NCBI GenBank assembly: GCA_963675035.1
Contig: OY776111.1
Coordinates: 200,644,266-200,708,265, forward strand
Length of the DNA: 64,000 bases
Direction: 5' to 3'
From: Allygus modestus
Lineage: Eukaryota; Arthropoda; Insecta; Hemiptera; Cicadellidae
The notes under the pieces were generated by a model that was not told where the DNA came from, did not search any database, and worked only from the letters and a program-made list of their open reading frames with translations. Within the stretch, counting starts at the first letter, position 1. Each line of letters starts with the position of its first letter. A program made the position numbers and the translations under genes. Below, piece after piece: positions 1 to 10,873 of this stretch.

Positions 1-25
1 AGGTTTGCTGCGACGGGGGTATTTT
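1..25 (-). mobile_element. End fragment of a dispersed 1.0-1.3 kb repeat
   Basis: The window opens inside the terminal block (GCAGCAAACC...GGGGGTATTT seen in reverse) that closes the complete copies at 15838-16983 and 19632-20584. Only the outermost bases of this copy are in the window. Confidence 0.7.
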
Positions 26-735
26 TTCATGTGTCAACAGCTGTTAAATATCAACTTCACGATGTCTATTCTTCCTTAGGTTTTATACTGAAGCTTTGAA
101 GGCCTTTGGGACAGAGGCCTAATGACGAATTAAATTATGAGCACATTCGAAGAATCTTCTCATCGACTTTTTTAATTGACACATCAATTGTCCGCAGTCA
201 TGTGTTAAATAACATGACATCAAGCTTTAAAATCAGTTCAGCAGTTCCTTAAGATCTCGCTATTTTAAAATCCAGCGTTTGTATCAATGTGTAGAATACT
301 AATTATTTATTTAAATTTTATTGCCAAATCAGGAGAGCTTCGATAGTTGTTAGTTGGTGCGTCGGCGGTGCTGGTGGGTGTGGTGGTGGGGGTGGGGGTG
401 GCACGCGACACCTGGCTAGCAACAGCCCGCACTGCGTTACAGCAGCTTGCACAACGCGGCCATTCACACCACAATGCCATTGTAGTAGGCTAGTCTCCTC
501 AAAACATCGCCTTCACAACACAGGTCCTTTCTCAAGGTTCCCGACTTCTACGCCCCCAAGGTCGCCTTTTCTCCCTGCGGCAACTTGGGAACCTTGCGAA
601 GGTACCTACAAACGAGACGTATTTTTATACTCAAGAGAATGGACTACGCTTAGCTTGAGAAGTCGGCTACTCAAAACACTTTATATAAATGTGCGTATGG
701 CCTAAAACCAACAGAAACAAACTTTCATCTACATC
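26..735. other. Gene-free DNA
   Basis: No open frame with recognisable protein similarity and no RNA gene was seen. A G/T-rich stretch at about 355-405 (runs of GGTG and GGGGGTGGG) is the only compositional anomaly. Confidence 0.5.
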
Positions 736-1077
736 TATAAATACGAAAACCCGATCATCCCCAGGCCAAACCTCTACACCTACAACCACGAAATTCGGCT
801 AGTATAGTCTTTCCATAACGTAGGTAAAGGATTCTAAGAAATTCCCATAGGGTTCCGCCCCACGTGGAGTTAAAGTTCCAATCCAGTGTTAATCCCATGG
901 ACATTTTATAAATACGAAAACCCGATCATCCCCAGGCCAAACCACCAAACCTCTACACCTAAAACCACGGAATTTTTCATGTATACTGTTTCCATAACGT
1001 ATGTAATCACTAAGAAAGGATTTTAAGAAATGCCCATAGGGAGTCAAAGTTCCAATCCAGTGTTATTATTATGGAAA
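736..1077. repeat. 171-bp tandem duplication, two diverged copies
   Basis: Two adjacent copies begin with TATAAATACGAAAACCCGAT at 736 and 907 and end near CCAATCCAGTGTTA. They differ by small insertions and substitutions, so the duplication is not recent. No coding content was recognised, and 1078-1477 is likewise featureless. Confidence 0.85.
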
Positions 1078-1477
1078 TTGTCAGATCACATTGGTTTGAG
1101 CTGATGAAAACTCAAACAGCTGATCATGATTTGTAGTAGTTCTACGGGTTAACCACAAAATGCAGCACACACCACAGGTTTTATTCCGGGATGAAACCGG
1201 GTATGATGGTAGCTAGTTCTCTGTACGTTACATTCGCTTTGTGTGCGCAGAATTATATTTATTCGTCTCAACGCCGTAGGCCTATAAAATGTTTCCTGAC
1301 GGTTATTACTACTTTCAGTAACAAGTATTGTTTAAAACTAATAGATGTTCTAAAGTATTTTAAATAATATAGGGAATAATCGAAGGCCTTATTAATACTA
1401 TAATAGTTTATATTTTAAATTTAGTCTTCGTTCTACGTCTTGCTGCCTGGTCAAATTGTTCTTATTTCCTATGTGTA

Positions 1478-2051
1478 AGTAGAGGCAAACCCACATAATG
1501 ACGCCACTTTCGGCACTTTTTTCCCATGCTATTCTTATGGGGAGCCGTTTTCGCGCCGACGCCGGCTCCCGGCCTGTACAAATTTTCTTTTTGGCCTATA
1601 CTAGTGCCCGTCCCTTGCCTATATTAAATACATTTGTCCAATCCCATTCCGTCCCCTATATATTTTTTAACTAATTTTCAAAATCTAAAAAATTAACTTT
1701 GGTATTTATGGTCCAATTTGTTTAAAATTTAGATTTGTTGTAGGCTAGTGTATATGTACACACCACCCATATTTTCCCATAAGAATAACATGGGGATCAG
1801 TTTGTGGACTGACACCCGATCTTTGCTGTTTATATTAAATATATTGCTTAATATATATGTTACATAGTCAAAAATATCATAATCAACAACAATCAATCAC
1901 CCAACAACAACAAGTCCCATTACCAACCAAAATATGTACGTAGTATATTTTCGGGATAGTGTCGCCGATGATGATGACTTTTCCCGGACCAGGATTTTCC
2001 TCCCCCAGGATGTATTCGATTTTAGGATTTTATATAAAATGTAAAATAATT
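1478..2051 (+). repeat. Left terminal inverted repeat of the Maverick
   Basis: This pairs in inverted orientation with 13143-13767, from AGTAGAGGCAAACCC at the outer end to TTTATATAAAATGTAAAA at the inner end. The right arm is about 50 bp longer because of an indel next to the CCCATGTTATTCTTATGG motif. Substitutions between the arms are scattered, so the insertion is old. Confidence 0.93.
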
Positions 2052-2308
2052 ATACATAAAATATAAAATAATTTTAAATCAAATATAAAATATTTATACA
2101 AAAAATATAATTTTGAGTAATTAAACTTGTAAATTTTCTTAGAGCTAAAATGTATATTTTTTCTTATTTTAGAGCTAAAAACGTTTATTTTTCCTTATTT
2201 TAGAGCTAAAAAAACATATTTTTTATTTTTTTTAAATATGAAATTTCCAATTTCTCAACAAAGGTTAATATAGAAGTCCCAAAATCACCACGTTCATTTC
2301 AACAAAGA

Positions 2309-4070
2309 ATGTTATCCTGTGCACAGTGCTCCGCTACCTGTTCCAAAAGAAGTAATTTATTACGCCACTATCGAACTATTCACAAAGTTGTTCCTAAAAT
2401 TTGTAAAAAATGTCATCAAATAATTGACAATAACAACAATTTTAAAATGTATATGCTAGAGAACCACAATAGTTGTAAAGTGTGTAAGAGAGTTGTCACT
2501 CGTGACAAGAACCGACACTACCTGCGATGTGACAAACGACCGTACAATGTGTTTAGGTTTGAAGGGGAGTCAGCAGGTATACTAAATACTCTTCAGTCAT
2601 GTCCTTTACCAATTAAACGGATTCTTCTTAGAAGAGTTAAATTTATCAAGCACAAAGTTAATAAGAATGGTGAATTGACTATTGACAAAAAAAGTGTTAC
2701 CAGTTTTCGTAGTTTAACGATGTTGTCAATTGAGAAAAACAAATAAAATCCCAAATTGGAAATTCACTTTTGAAGATGGGTACGTCTTTACACAAGTACT
2801 AAGCCCAAGGCAGTGGATGGTTATATGACAACAATAAATACTGGGAATTACATATTTACAAACATAAACCCTTAACTCCAAAATCACACATCCCCACTTC
2901 GCTATATATTAAATCAAAACGCGCAGTTTTAAACATAAATACCCCCGCCGCAGCAAACCTACGTCCTCAGCGAATTTCAGATGGAAAATATTTGTCTTAA
3001 TACCACATAAAGCCGCATACCAAGTTTCATAAAAATATATTCACATATAAGCGATTTTAATTATTATCCATAAGAATAACATTGGTAATAAGTACGTAGG
3101 TTTGCTGAAACAAGGAACATAAACAATTGGTTTTTATGCAAATATAAATATAATTTAACTAGGCGAAGCCACATACCAGGTTTCATCAATATTCAATCAT
3201 AAATAAATGCCATATAACATTTTAGTTATTCTCCATAAGAATAACATGGGGGCTGAGTAAGCAGGTTTGCTGCAACGAGGAACAAAAAAATGGGTTTTTA
3301 TGCAATTATCAATATAACTCAACCAAGTGAAGCTACATACCAAGTTTTATCAATTTATGTTCACAGTTAAGGGAGTCATTACATTTTACTTATTCTCCAT
3401 AAGAATAACATGGGGCTGTGTATGCAGGTTTGCTGCTATGGGAATAATCAACAAAAAATAAATTTTTTGTGCAAATATCAATATACCAGTACTACGTGAA
3501 GCCACATACCAAGTTTCATCAACATACATTCATGAATAATCGAGATATCAAATTTTATTTATTCTCTATAAGGATAACATTGGACAACGTACTGTGTTTA
3601 GCACTTTGAATATCTCAGCAACGGTTGGGCGTAGAATCACAATTTAAATACCAAAATGATCGTTTTGTGGAACTGAACAAATTGGTAAAAGCAGATGTGA
3701 AGTTTACATTAAAATAAACTGAGGAAAAGCCAAAAACCTTTTTCCCATAAGATTAACATGGGCGATTTTATGTGCAGGTTTTTTTTGATTTTCTCCGCAA
3801 CCACTTAACCTAGGTTAATAATTCAAAATACTATATTATTTGTTTTTTAAGCTCTATAACATGGTCAAAACCAAAATTAAGCTGTTCAAAAATGTTAGGG
3901 TGAAAAATGCAAAAAACTGATTTTTGAAAAATTTAAAACCCCCATTATCCCCCCTTCCCATGGTCCGATTTTTCTGGTTTTCGAACTTTAAGTCATGAAT
4001 GTCATTTTACACATTTGAGCCAAATTTCATCAAAATCGGACGTTTTTTACTCAAGTTATCGCATTCACGG

Positions 4071-4124
<54 letters not shown>

Positions 4125-4125
4125 A

Positions 4126-4159
<34 letters not shown>

Positions 4160-7081
4160 TTGAACGAATAGTGTTTTTGTCATCTGGGGACCTCAAAACA
4201 AAAAAATATCATGGTTTCGGGCTTAAGTCTTACTATGAGACCTACGGTAATAGCTTCTTCCCTATAGGGGAAATTCGCTAAAATTTGCGATATTAGATGA
4301 TTTTTGCGAAGTATATTGGCAGCCCTCCATCCAAGGAACTGTAAAGAACATGCAGCAAGAGTCTCCAATTATGAACCCTACGAAAGCGAATTAAATATGT
4401 CAAATATCAAATATCCCGTAAAAATATCCGACATTGATAAATTTGAGAGACAAAATCATTTAAGTGTTAATGTTTTTGGGATTGAAGGCAAGACATGTAT
4501 ATAACCATTGAGAATAACTAAACTCACGTAATCCTTTTGCTATTACAAGAAGGTCGCACATCACATTACTATTTAATTCGTGATTTTGATAGATTAATGC
4601 TACATTCTACAAATGATGACCATAAGAAATATTTTTGCAAGTTCTGTGTGCAACGTTTTTACACTAAAGATATATTGGAATGCCACATAACATATTGTAA
4701 AAACTTTGATGCCCAAAGAGAACAAATGTCTAAAAAAGGCACATTTCAATTTACAAATTATAAATATAAACTTAAAGCTCCATTTGTGATTTATGCAGAT
4801 TTTGAATGTTTTATAACCTCTGGCACACACACCCCATGCACATTACAATTTACAAATTATAAATATATAATTAAAACCCCATTTGTGATTTATGCAGATT
4901 TTGAATGTTTTATAACCTCTGGCACACACACCCTATCTGGCTTTGCATATTGTATCGTAATAGATGGGATTATAGTTAGTGAAGAGCTGTATAGCGGTGA
5001 AGATGTAATGGATGTGTTTTTTGAAAAGTTATTTAAAAGTTATGAATTTATTAAAACTAAAATGGAAGTATATATTCCCCTTGTAATGACTCCAGAGCAA
5101 GAGGCATTATTCTAAAACTCAACACGCTGCCACATATGCTGCCAGCCGTTGCTGTGTGATAAAGTCCGTGACCACTGTCACTTAAAAAGTAAGTTTAGAG
5201 GTGCCGCCCATAATGAATGTAATTCAAACTATAAAGTAACTAAGAAAATTCCAGTATTCTTCCACAATCTTAAAAACTATGATGGTCATTTAATAATGCA
5301 ACACTTGGGAAAATTTAATCGCAAATTGAATTGCATAGCCAAAGATATGAAAAAGTGTCTTTCATTATCTATTGACGATTTAGTATTTTTGGATTCGTAC
5401 AACTTGTTGTCTCTACCATTAAACAAATTAGCTTCCAATTTTAACAGTTTTAAATCTATACAAGAGCCCCTATTACAATGTAAGGGTGAATTTCCGTATG
5501 AATACATGACAGGACCAGAGAAGTTTTTAGTCTCTCCCACCCATAGAGGCATTTTACAGTAGTCTAACTAAAGAATGTATATCTCCTGCACAATATGAAC
5601 ATGCTAAAAACGTTTGGACTCATTTTAATATAAATAATTTAAAGAATATCACGATTTATATCTTAAAACAGATGGTTGTTATTGGCTGATGTTTTTGAGA
5701 CATTTAGAGACTTATGTTTAAAAGATTATAAGCTTGACCCTGTCCATATGCATTAACTCCCTGGACTAACATGGGAGGCATGTCTTAGAATGCCCGTCAT
5801 AAAATTACAATTATTTCGTGATATTGACATGCATTTGTTTATAGAACATGCCATTAGAGGTGCGGGTAAGCATGATTTCCACTCGCTTTGCTAAAGCGAA
5901 TAATAAATGCATGGGTGAATATTATGACCCAAATCAAGAGAGTGTTTATTTATTATATTTAGACTGTAACTCGCTATACTCTACAGCAATGTGTGAGTCG
6001 TTTCCCATCGATGGATTTCTTGGACGAATGAGAAAGATTATGAATGCAATAAAAATTGAAGCTTTGGATTTATTTTGGAAGTTGATTCAAAATACGATAA
6101 AAGTTTACACGATTTGCATAATGACTACCCACTAGCACCATAAAAATGAACGGAAATGAATAACAAATTTAAATGACAAAACTAAATATATTTTACATAA
6201 TAAAGCACTATAAAAATACGAAGAGCTGGGTTTGGTAGTTACAAAATACCACCGAATTTTAAAATTTAGACAGTCGAAATGGCTTGCACCTTATATTAAT
6301 TTTAGGTCTTTGGTCGAACAATTATGAACCAACGTAAGTTTCGTGATATACATCTTGTAGATGTCTAAGTTAACAAAGTATGTTACAAAGCCAAGGTTTG
6401 ACTGTAGCAAAATGTTCCATAACACTTTGCATGCTGTACATTTAAATAAATTAACTGTAAAGTTTGATAAACCAATATATTTAGGAATGACCATTTTGGA
6501 TATCAGTAAAGTAATAATTTATGATTTACACTATAAGTATATGTCAAAATTTAAGAATAAAAAGTTTCTAATGACAGATACAGATTCTGTCATGTATTCT
6601 ATAGTTACAGTACAGAGGACTTTTACAAGGAAATACAATGTAACTTGGACCTTTTTGACACCTCTGCATATAGTAAAGATCATTTGTTATACTCTGATAA
6701 AAAAAATGTTACGGGCAAATTTAAAGACGAATTAAATACTAAATTATTTATGAATATTGTGGTTTAAGGCCAAAATTATACTCTTTCATTCCTTTATAAT
6801 GGTAATACGAAAAAGAAAAGCAAAATGAGCTAGAGGTTAAAAAGGCTAAGGGGGCTGACAATGCTACAGTTAAACATCTCTTAAGACACCAACATTACTT
6901 AAACTGTCTTGCAACCGGGGAAGATTACTATGAGAATGTTACAAGAATTAAATTCACAAACCACCATCTTCAAACATTAACGATGAACAAAAAGGTACTG
7001 TCTTTTGATGATGACAAGAGGTTTATTCTGGATGGCATCAACACTCTTGCCCTTGGTCATTATACAATTGGTCAAACATAA
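2309..7081 (+). pseudogene. Maverick protein-primed family B DNA polymerase, broken
   Basis: This replicates the element from protein-primed ends in the intact family. The start at 2309 opens an N-terminal zinc-finger region (CAQCSATC, then CKKC and CKVC pairs). After the inserted element, conserved polymerase blocks continue from 4304. The exonuclease I motif YADFECF lies near 4795 and again near 4894, because a 99-bp in-frame duplication has doubled it. The exonuclease II-like block FFHNLKNYDGH is near 5260, polymerase motif A LDCNSLYS near 5962, and motif C DTDS near 6580. The conserved 3' end lies near 7036-7081 and faces the ATPase gene. Frameshifts and stops separate the blocks (for example after 2746, 4504, 5115, 5562, 6135 and 6735), and the 1347-bp insertion splits the reading frame. 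The product cannot be functional. Confidence 0.93.
2937..4283 (+). mobile_element. Non-autonomous dispersed element, copy A, inserted in the Maverick polymerase
   Basis: It starts AAATACCCCCGCCGCAGC and ends GGAAATTCGCTAAAA. Near each end is an inverted pair, AGCGAATTTC and GAAATTCGCT, lying inside rather than at the terminus. Internally there are about four diverged repeats of 164-168 bp, each carrying CCATAAGAATAACAT (3069, 3233, 3397, 3565). They are followed by a TA microsatellite (about 4080-4155) and a CCCTATAGGG palindrome close to the 3' end. No target duplication is evident and there is no coding capacity. Subterminal inverted repeats, internal tandem repeats, a microsatellite and lack of target duplication resemble Helentron-associated non-autonomous elements; that class assignment is inference. 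Other copies are at 1-25, 15838-16983, 19632-20584, 26384-26688 and 60291-61465. Confidence 0.85.
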
Positions 7082-7694
7082 ATCTGTTTTCCCATTATTC
7101 TTTGGCCTTTCCTTGTCTATTACGAAAAAGCCATATTTAGACCTATCCCAGCATTGATGGCAGAGATTTCTAAATTGGTTAGATGAAAAGTCATTCCTCA
7201 CATGATTGTTATACACATGTTTTAAATTTAAATCGTCTTGTTTAAATAATATTAGTAAATTTAACATCATCACGTAAATGTTTGTTTACTTTACTTCAAG
7301 ATTGACACAAGTAAAAACTGTTAATATGTTCGTGTCTGCCCATTGAGAAAAATGGTGTAATATTAGGACTATTTATGTCGTCAAATACAACAATCGAATG
7401 TTTTTCAACGTCATTTGGTGTAATTTCACAGTATGAATAAGTGTGTAATTTAACTTCATCATACAGACGAAAAAATTCAGCTATTTTCTTATATTTTTCT
7501 TGTTCTAAAGATGTATATATCATATATAAATTCGGAAATTTTAATCCTTCCTTTTTTACTGTTAAATTTTTAATTACAACAGTTTTCTCTGATCCACTGG
7601 GGCCACATATAACACATCGAATATTGGTTGGAAATAGACCCAACTTCTTTGGTGTATTTTCCTTATGTGTTATTTTAAATTTGTTCTTTTATTG
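6977..7694 (-). pseudogene. Maverick genome-packaging ATPase (FtsK/HerA, A32-like), broken
   Basis: The reverse strand encodes the Walker A loop GPSGSEKT (near 7595) and a Walker B-type strand SIVVFDDI (near 7375). A frameshift near 7290 separates these from the C-terminal block (LILFKQDDLNLKHVYNNHV near 7240, then NQFRNLCHQCW and YGFFVIDKE). This is the ATPase that drives DNA into the capsid in Mavericks and related viruses. It is convergent with the polymerase, whose conserved 3' end reaches 7081, so the last codons of both probably overlapped. The usual glycine before the P-loop lysine is glutamate here. No good start codon survives; conserved sequence begins upstream of 7643. Confidence 0.88.
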
Positions 7695-7722
7695 AATAAA
7701 TGACATTTTTTATATAGTAAAA

Positions 7723-8076
7723 ATGGCAAAGAGAAAGTGTAAAAAGGTCCAAGGTAAGGGATTATTCTTAAAACCATATGGAGGCCATGGCTTGTTAAAT
7801 ACCCTTATAAACAACCTTCCCTTCCCCTTCCACATACCATCATATTCTTATTGTGGACCTGGGACTAAGATACGTGAAAATTTAGCCAAAAATGTACCTC
7901 CAAAAAATAAGCTAGACTCTTATTGTAAAGAGCACGACATATTCTACACAAATAATCCCGATACAGCCGCCCGGAAAAAGGCAGATATGAGATTAGAGGA
8001 CCAGACTTGGACTAGAGTTACTGCAAAAGATGCCAATCTGGCCGAAAAAGTAGTGGCGTATGCTGTACAAATTTAA
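7723..8076 (+). CDS. PLA2-domain virion protein of the Maverick/adintovirus type
   Basis: This 117-residue frame is open from ATG to stop. The N terminus is basic (MAKRKCKKVQGKG). The middle has a calcium-loop-like YCGPGT (about residues 45-50) followed by LDSYCKEHDIFY (about residues 66-77), whose HD pair is the catalytic signature of the parvovirus VP1-type phospholipase A2 fold. In parvoviruses this enzyme helps the particle leave the endosome; in Mavericks and adintoviruses it is a predicted virion component. It is one of the few frames in the element without an internal stop. In relatives similar basic sequence continues beyond this point (MKAKAKMGMGLK follows in another frame), so the stop may itself be a lesion. 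Confidence 0.85.
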   Translation: MAKRKCKKVQGKGLFLKPYGGHGLLNTLINNLPFPFHIPSYSYCGPGTKIRENLAKNVPPKNKLDSYCKEHDIFYTNNPDTAARKKADMRLEDQTWTRVTAKDANLAEKVVAYAVQI

Positions 8077-8123
8077 TGAAAGCTAAAGCAAAAATGGGAA
8101 TGGGGTTAAAATTTAATAAAAAG

Positions 8124-8435
8124 ATGGACAACTTTCAGCTGTTAGAGGCCGCAAGAGATGTGCCCCACTTTCGAGGAGTGTACCTAAAATAACTAGCTAA
8201 AAATCAGAAACCAAAAGTAAAAGAGTGCGGAATTATTAATTTAGACAGTGGCAGGCGTACACATTGGACAGCATATCGTAAAAATAAAGATATTGTAATT
8301 TATTTTGACCCATTTGGAATACAACCTCCAAAAGAAGTAATTGAATATTTTGTACCGTCTAAAGTTTACCATATAACTGATAAATGCAAGAATCAAATAG
8401 TTCCATTTGTGGAATTTTATGTTTATCATTTCTAA
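8124..8435 (+). pseudogene. Maverick adenain-like cysteine protease, broken
   Basis: The frame carries VPHFRGV, ECGIINLD, the catalytic-histidine block RRTHWTAY (near 8255) and YFDPFG (near 8300), which match the adenovirus-type capsid maturation protease of Mavericks. There is an internal stop at about 8190. The expected catalytic cysteine motif C-G-x-x-C is not in this frame. It lies in the next frame with its Cys codon at 8408-8410, which indicates a one-base lesion just before the active site. The gene sits between the PLA2-like and minor capsid genes, the usual structural cluster. Confidence 0.82.
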
Positions 8436-8454
8436 AAAAATTTAGTTTATAAAA

Positions 8455-9287
8455 ATGGATTCATTTACTATAACATTTTGGGGTACAGAGCCAGAGTTAA
8501 AGTCGGTGTTCTTCCCTCATACAGAATTAAATGGTGATTATGTAATTGGGTTGCTATATTTTCAAAGTTATAATTCTATATTTAATGTTAAAAAACTCTA
8601 AATACTTTGACATTTTAGAAAATGCAAACAATTGCAACACCAAAAGGGGAGGTCACAATTGATGAATTAAACTGGGCGTTAGATAGTAAAGTTGAAGTTA
8701 AAATAAACTTATAAAATAAACTAAAGTCAAACTTATATTTTATAAAGGGCTAATTCCAAAATTGAATAAACTTAGACACAAAATTAACTATAGTCGAGGG
8801 TGAGGATGTGTATTACGATCACAAAGCTCCAAATGTAATTGAAATTACTGAAGGTACATACGAAGTGTTTGAGCTTGCGAAGGAAATTCAAAAGCAACTC
8901 CCAGACTTTTTACTTATAGCCGACAATAAAAATATGAAAGCCACATTACATTCTGGCCATGTGTTAGATTTTACAAAACCGAGTTTAGGGTCTGTATTAT
9001 TGGGATTTAAAGAACTTTCTACTCCCTATGTTCCGTTTAAATCTGTAAATGAAATCAACATCAATAATGTAAATGTGATTAGAAAAAAATGTAATATTGC
9101 GAATGGGTCTTATTTAAATAGTAACAAATCACACACCATACACAGTTTTTATCCGGAAGCTCCTCCCGGCTACATAATTATTGAGGTCTCAAGAAATATT
9201 ATATACTTCCTTGTAAATAAGAGAAGTTTAGATGTTGTTAGCATTGCATTTGCAGATCAACACGACAGGCCAATTGACTTTAATTGA
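8455..9287 (+). pseudogene. Maverick minor capsid (penton-like) protein, broken
   Basis: The start MDSFTITFWG at 8455 matches the N terminus of the single jelly-roll minor capsid protein of Mavericks. A stop at about 8599 and further lesions to 8800 interrupt it. The C-terminal two thirds (8808-9287) is open and has the family blocks VIEITEGTYEVFELA, CNIANGSYLN, HTIHSFYPEAPPGY and the closing DQHDRPIDF. It should form the fivefold vertices with the major capsid gene that follows. The role is assigned by family position and motif resemblance, not by structure. Confidence 0.82.
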
Positions 9288-9408
9288 GATGACTACAATT
9301 ACTTGACATATAACAAAGATATGAGAATTTACAAGAACGGACTGAGTGTACAAAATGCCACGTTTCTGCGATCAATTGGACCGAAGTTAAAATTTTCTAT
9401 TAATAAAA

Positions 9409-10620
9409 ATGGAAGATTTTCTAGACGTTACAGGGAAATCCCAATTCGACGATAGTGTGGTTGAAATTACAAATCACTCCTATGTTCCCCACAACACTTT
9501 GGCAATAAATAATTCCGATGAAATTAAAATATGTATAAATAATCAAGATTTACTAACACTCCCATATAGGAGTTATCTGTATATTAAAGGAGAAATAGAG
9601 AATCATGATAAATGGCATTTTATAAATAATACATTTGCATTCTTATTTGAAGAAATTAGATAGGAAGTCACTGGTAAAGAAATAAACATTGTAAGAAATC
9701 CAGGAATGTCCAGTCCTACAAAAATATTGTGATCTTACAATAAAACAACTAAATTGTCAAATGTAGCATTTGATTCTGATGCAAATTTAAAGGAGTTCCA
9801 AAAAGTGGCAAGTTTAGTACTTGTGTCCCATTAGAGCTGTTAATGGGTGTGTTTGAGGATTTTAATAAAGTGTTGGTAAATGTAAAACAAGAGTTGGTGT
9901 TGAAAAGATCCAGAAACTTTAAATTGAATATTAACAACAGCTAATGCTCCAACTAGTGGGGTCACTCCTATTTCCAAAATTACACTTAAATCGATCCAGT
10001 GGGTAATGCCACATGTAATGCCATCTGATGGGGAGAAGCTGCAATTACAAAAGATGTTATTGCAAAATAAAAATTTCCAAATTGCATTTAGAAGTTTGGA
10101 GCTACACGAACCCCAAAACCAAGAGACATACATGTCAGTTAAGACGTCTTCGAGTTTGGAGAAGCCTAGGTATATTATATTTGGTTTCCAAAATGGTAGG
10201 GACAATAGTGCACCAAAAAGAACTAACGAATTTAATCACTGTAAATCGAAAAATCTCAAAGTGTTTTTAAACTCTACCAAGAATACCAAGAATAACCCAG
10301 ATGACACCGCACAAATTAGATTTTGGTCTTTTAGCATCAGACTATTTAGGAAATTATCTTGTTAGAAGTAGTATGACAGACACCACATATGGTATTAGGT
10401 GAGAAGCAACTCAATTTTTTATTGGGAATCGGGAAGTTCAAATTGCCAATGATGATGTTACAGATGGAGATAAAATTTATAAAGGGACAAAGGGTCTGTG
10501 GGAATTGTTAACTGGAATTGTTAACTTTAAAAGAACCCGTAAACTATAGTCAGGCTGATTTGCAAAATTATAAAGAGATTTTGGAAGCTACAAATGCACA
10601 TTTAAAGGGTTATAAAGCGG
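9409..10620 (+). pseudogene. Maverick major capsid (double jelly-roll, hexon-like) protein, broken
   Basis: ATG at 9409 starts MEDFLDVTGKSQFDDSVVE, typical of the Maverick major capsid N terminus, followed by HNTLAINNSDEI and LLTLPYRSYLYIKGEIE. A stop at 9661 ends the first segment. Conserved blocks resume at about 9940 (ITLKSIQWVMPHVMPSD) and about 10170 (RYIIFGFQNGRDNSA), with frameshifts near 10110, 10190 and 10275. The tail near 10545 (SQADLQNYKEILEATNAH) is in yet another frame. At least five lesions make it non-functional. Confidence 0.82.
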
Positions 10621-10827
10621 GTGCGGGTGCGGTTTAATATAATTAAACCTCTGTTTAAGACTACCGGTGAAGGTTTGAGGCAGATAACTGGTAATAAAAT
10701 AGACTATGTTTATTGGGACAATTCTAATGAACTTGTAGATAGGCTAAGACTGCTTTGGCTAAGCCGCTTGGCTGGGAATTCTGGAGTGGATAAAGAGATA
10801 GATTCTATTATAGAAGAATTGAGATAA
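10621..10827 (+). CDS. Short conserved Maverick ORF of unknown function, probably truncated
   Basis: The conserved part reads DYVYWDNSNELVDRLRLL followed by a C terminus ending IDSIIEELR. A W-(D)-x-P/S-N-E-L-x-x-R-L block with a terminal EELR is familiar from proteins encoded next to the major capsid in insect Mavericks and in domesticated relatives. I cannot assign a function. There is no convincing ATG at the 5' end, and it may be the 3' remnant of a longer gene. Confidence 0.5.
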   Translation: MRVRFNIIKPLFKTTGEGLRQITGNKIDYVYWDNSNELVDRLRLLWLSRLAGNSGVDKEIDSIIEELR

Positions 10828-10873
10828 AGTGGAATTGTTTATTAAATAAAAAGATTATAGATAATTTTATCGT

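Noticed and set aside
4015..4368. Open frames across the TA microsatellite, including an alternating isoleucine-tyrosine stretch
   Set aside because: They are produced by the dinucleotide repeat and the end of the inserted element; there is no gene.
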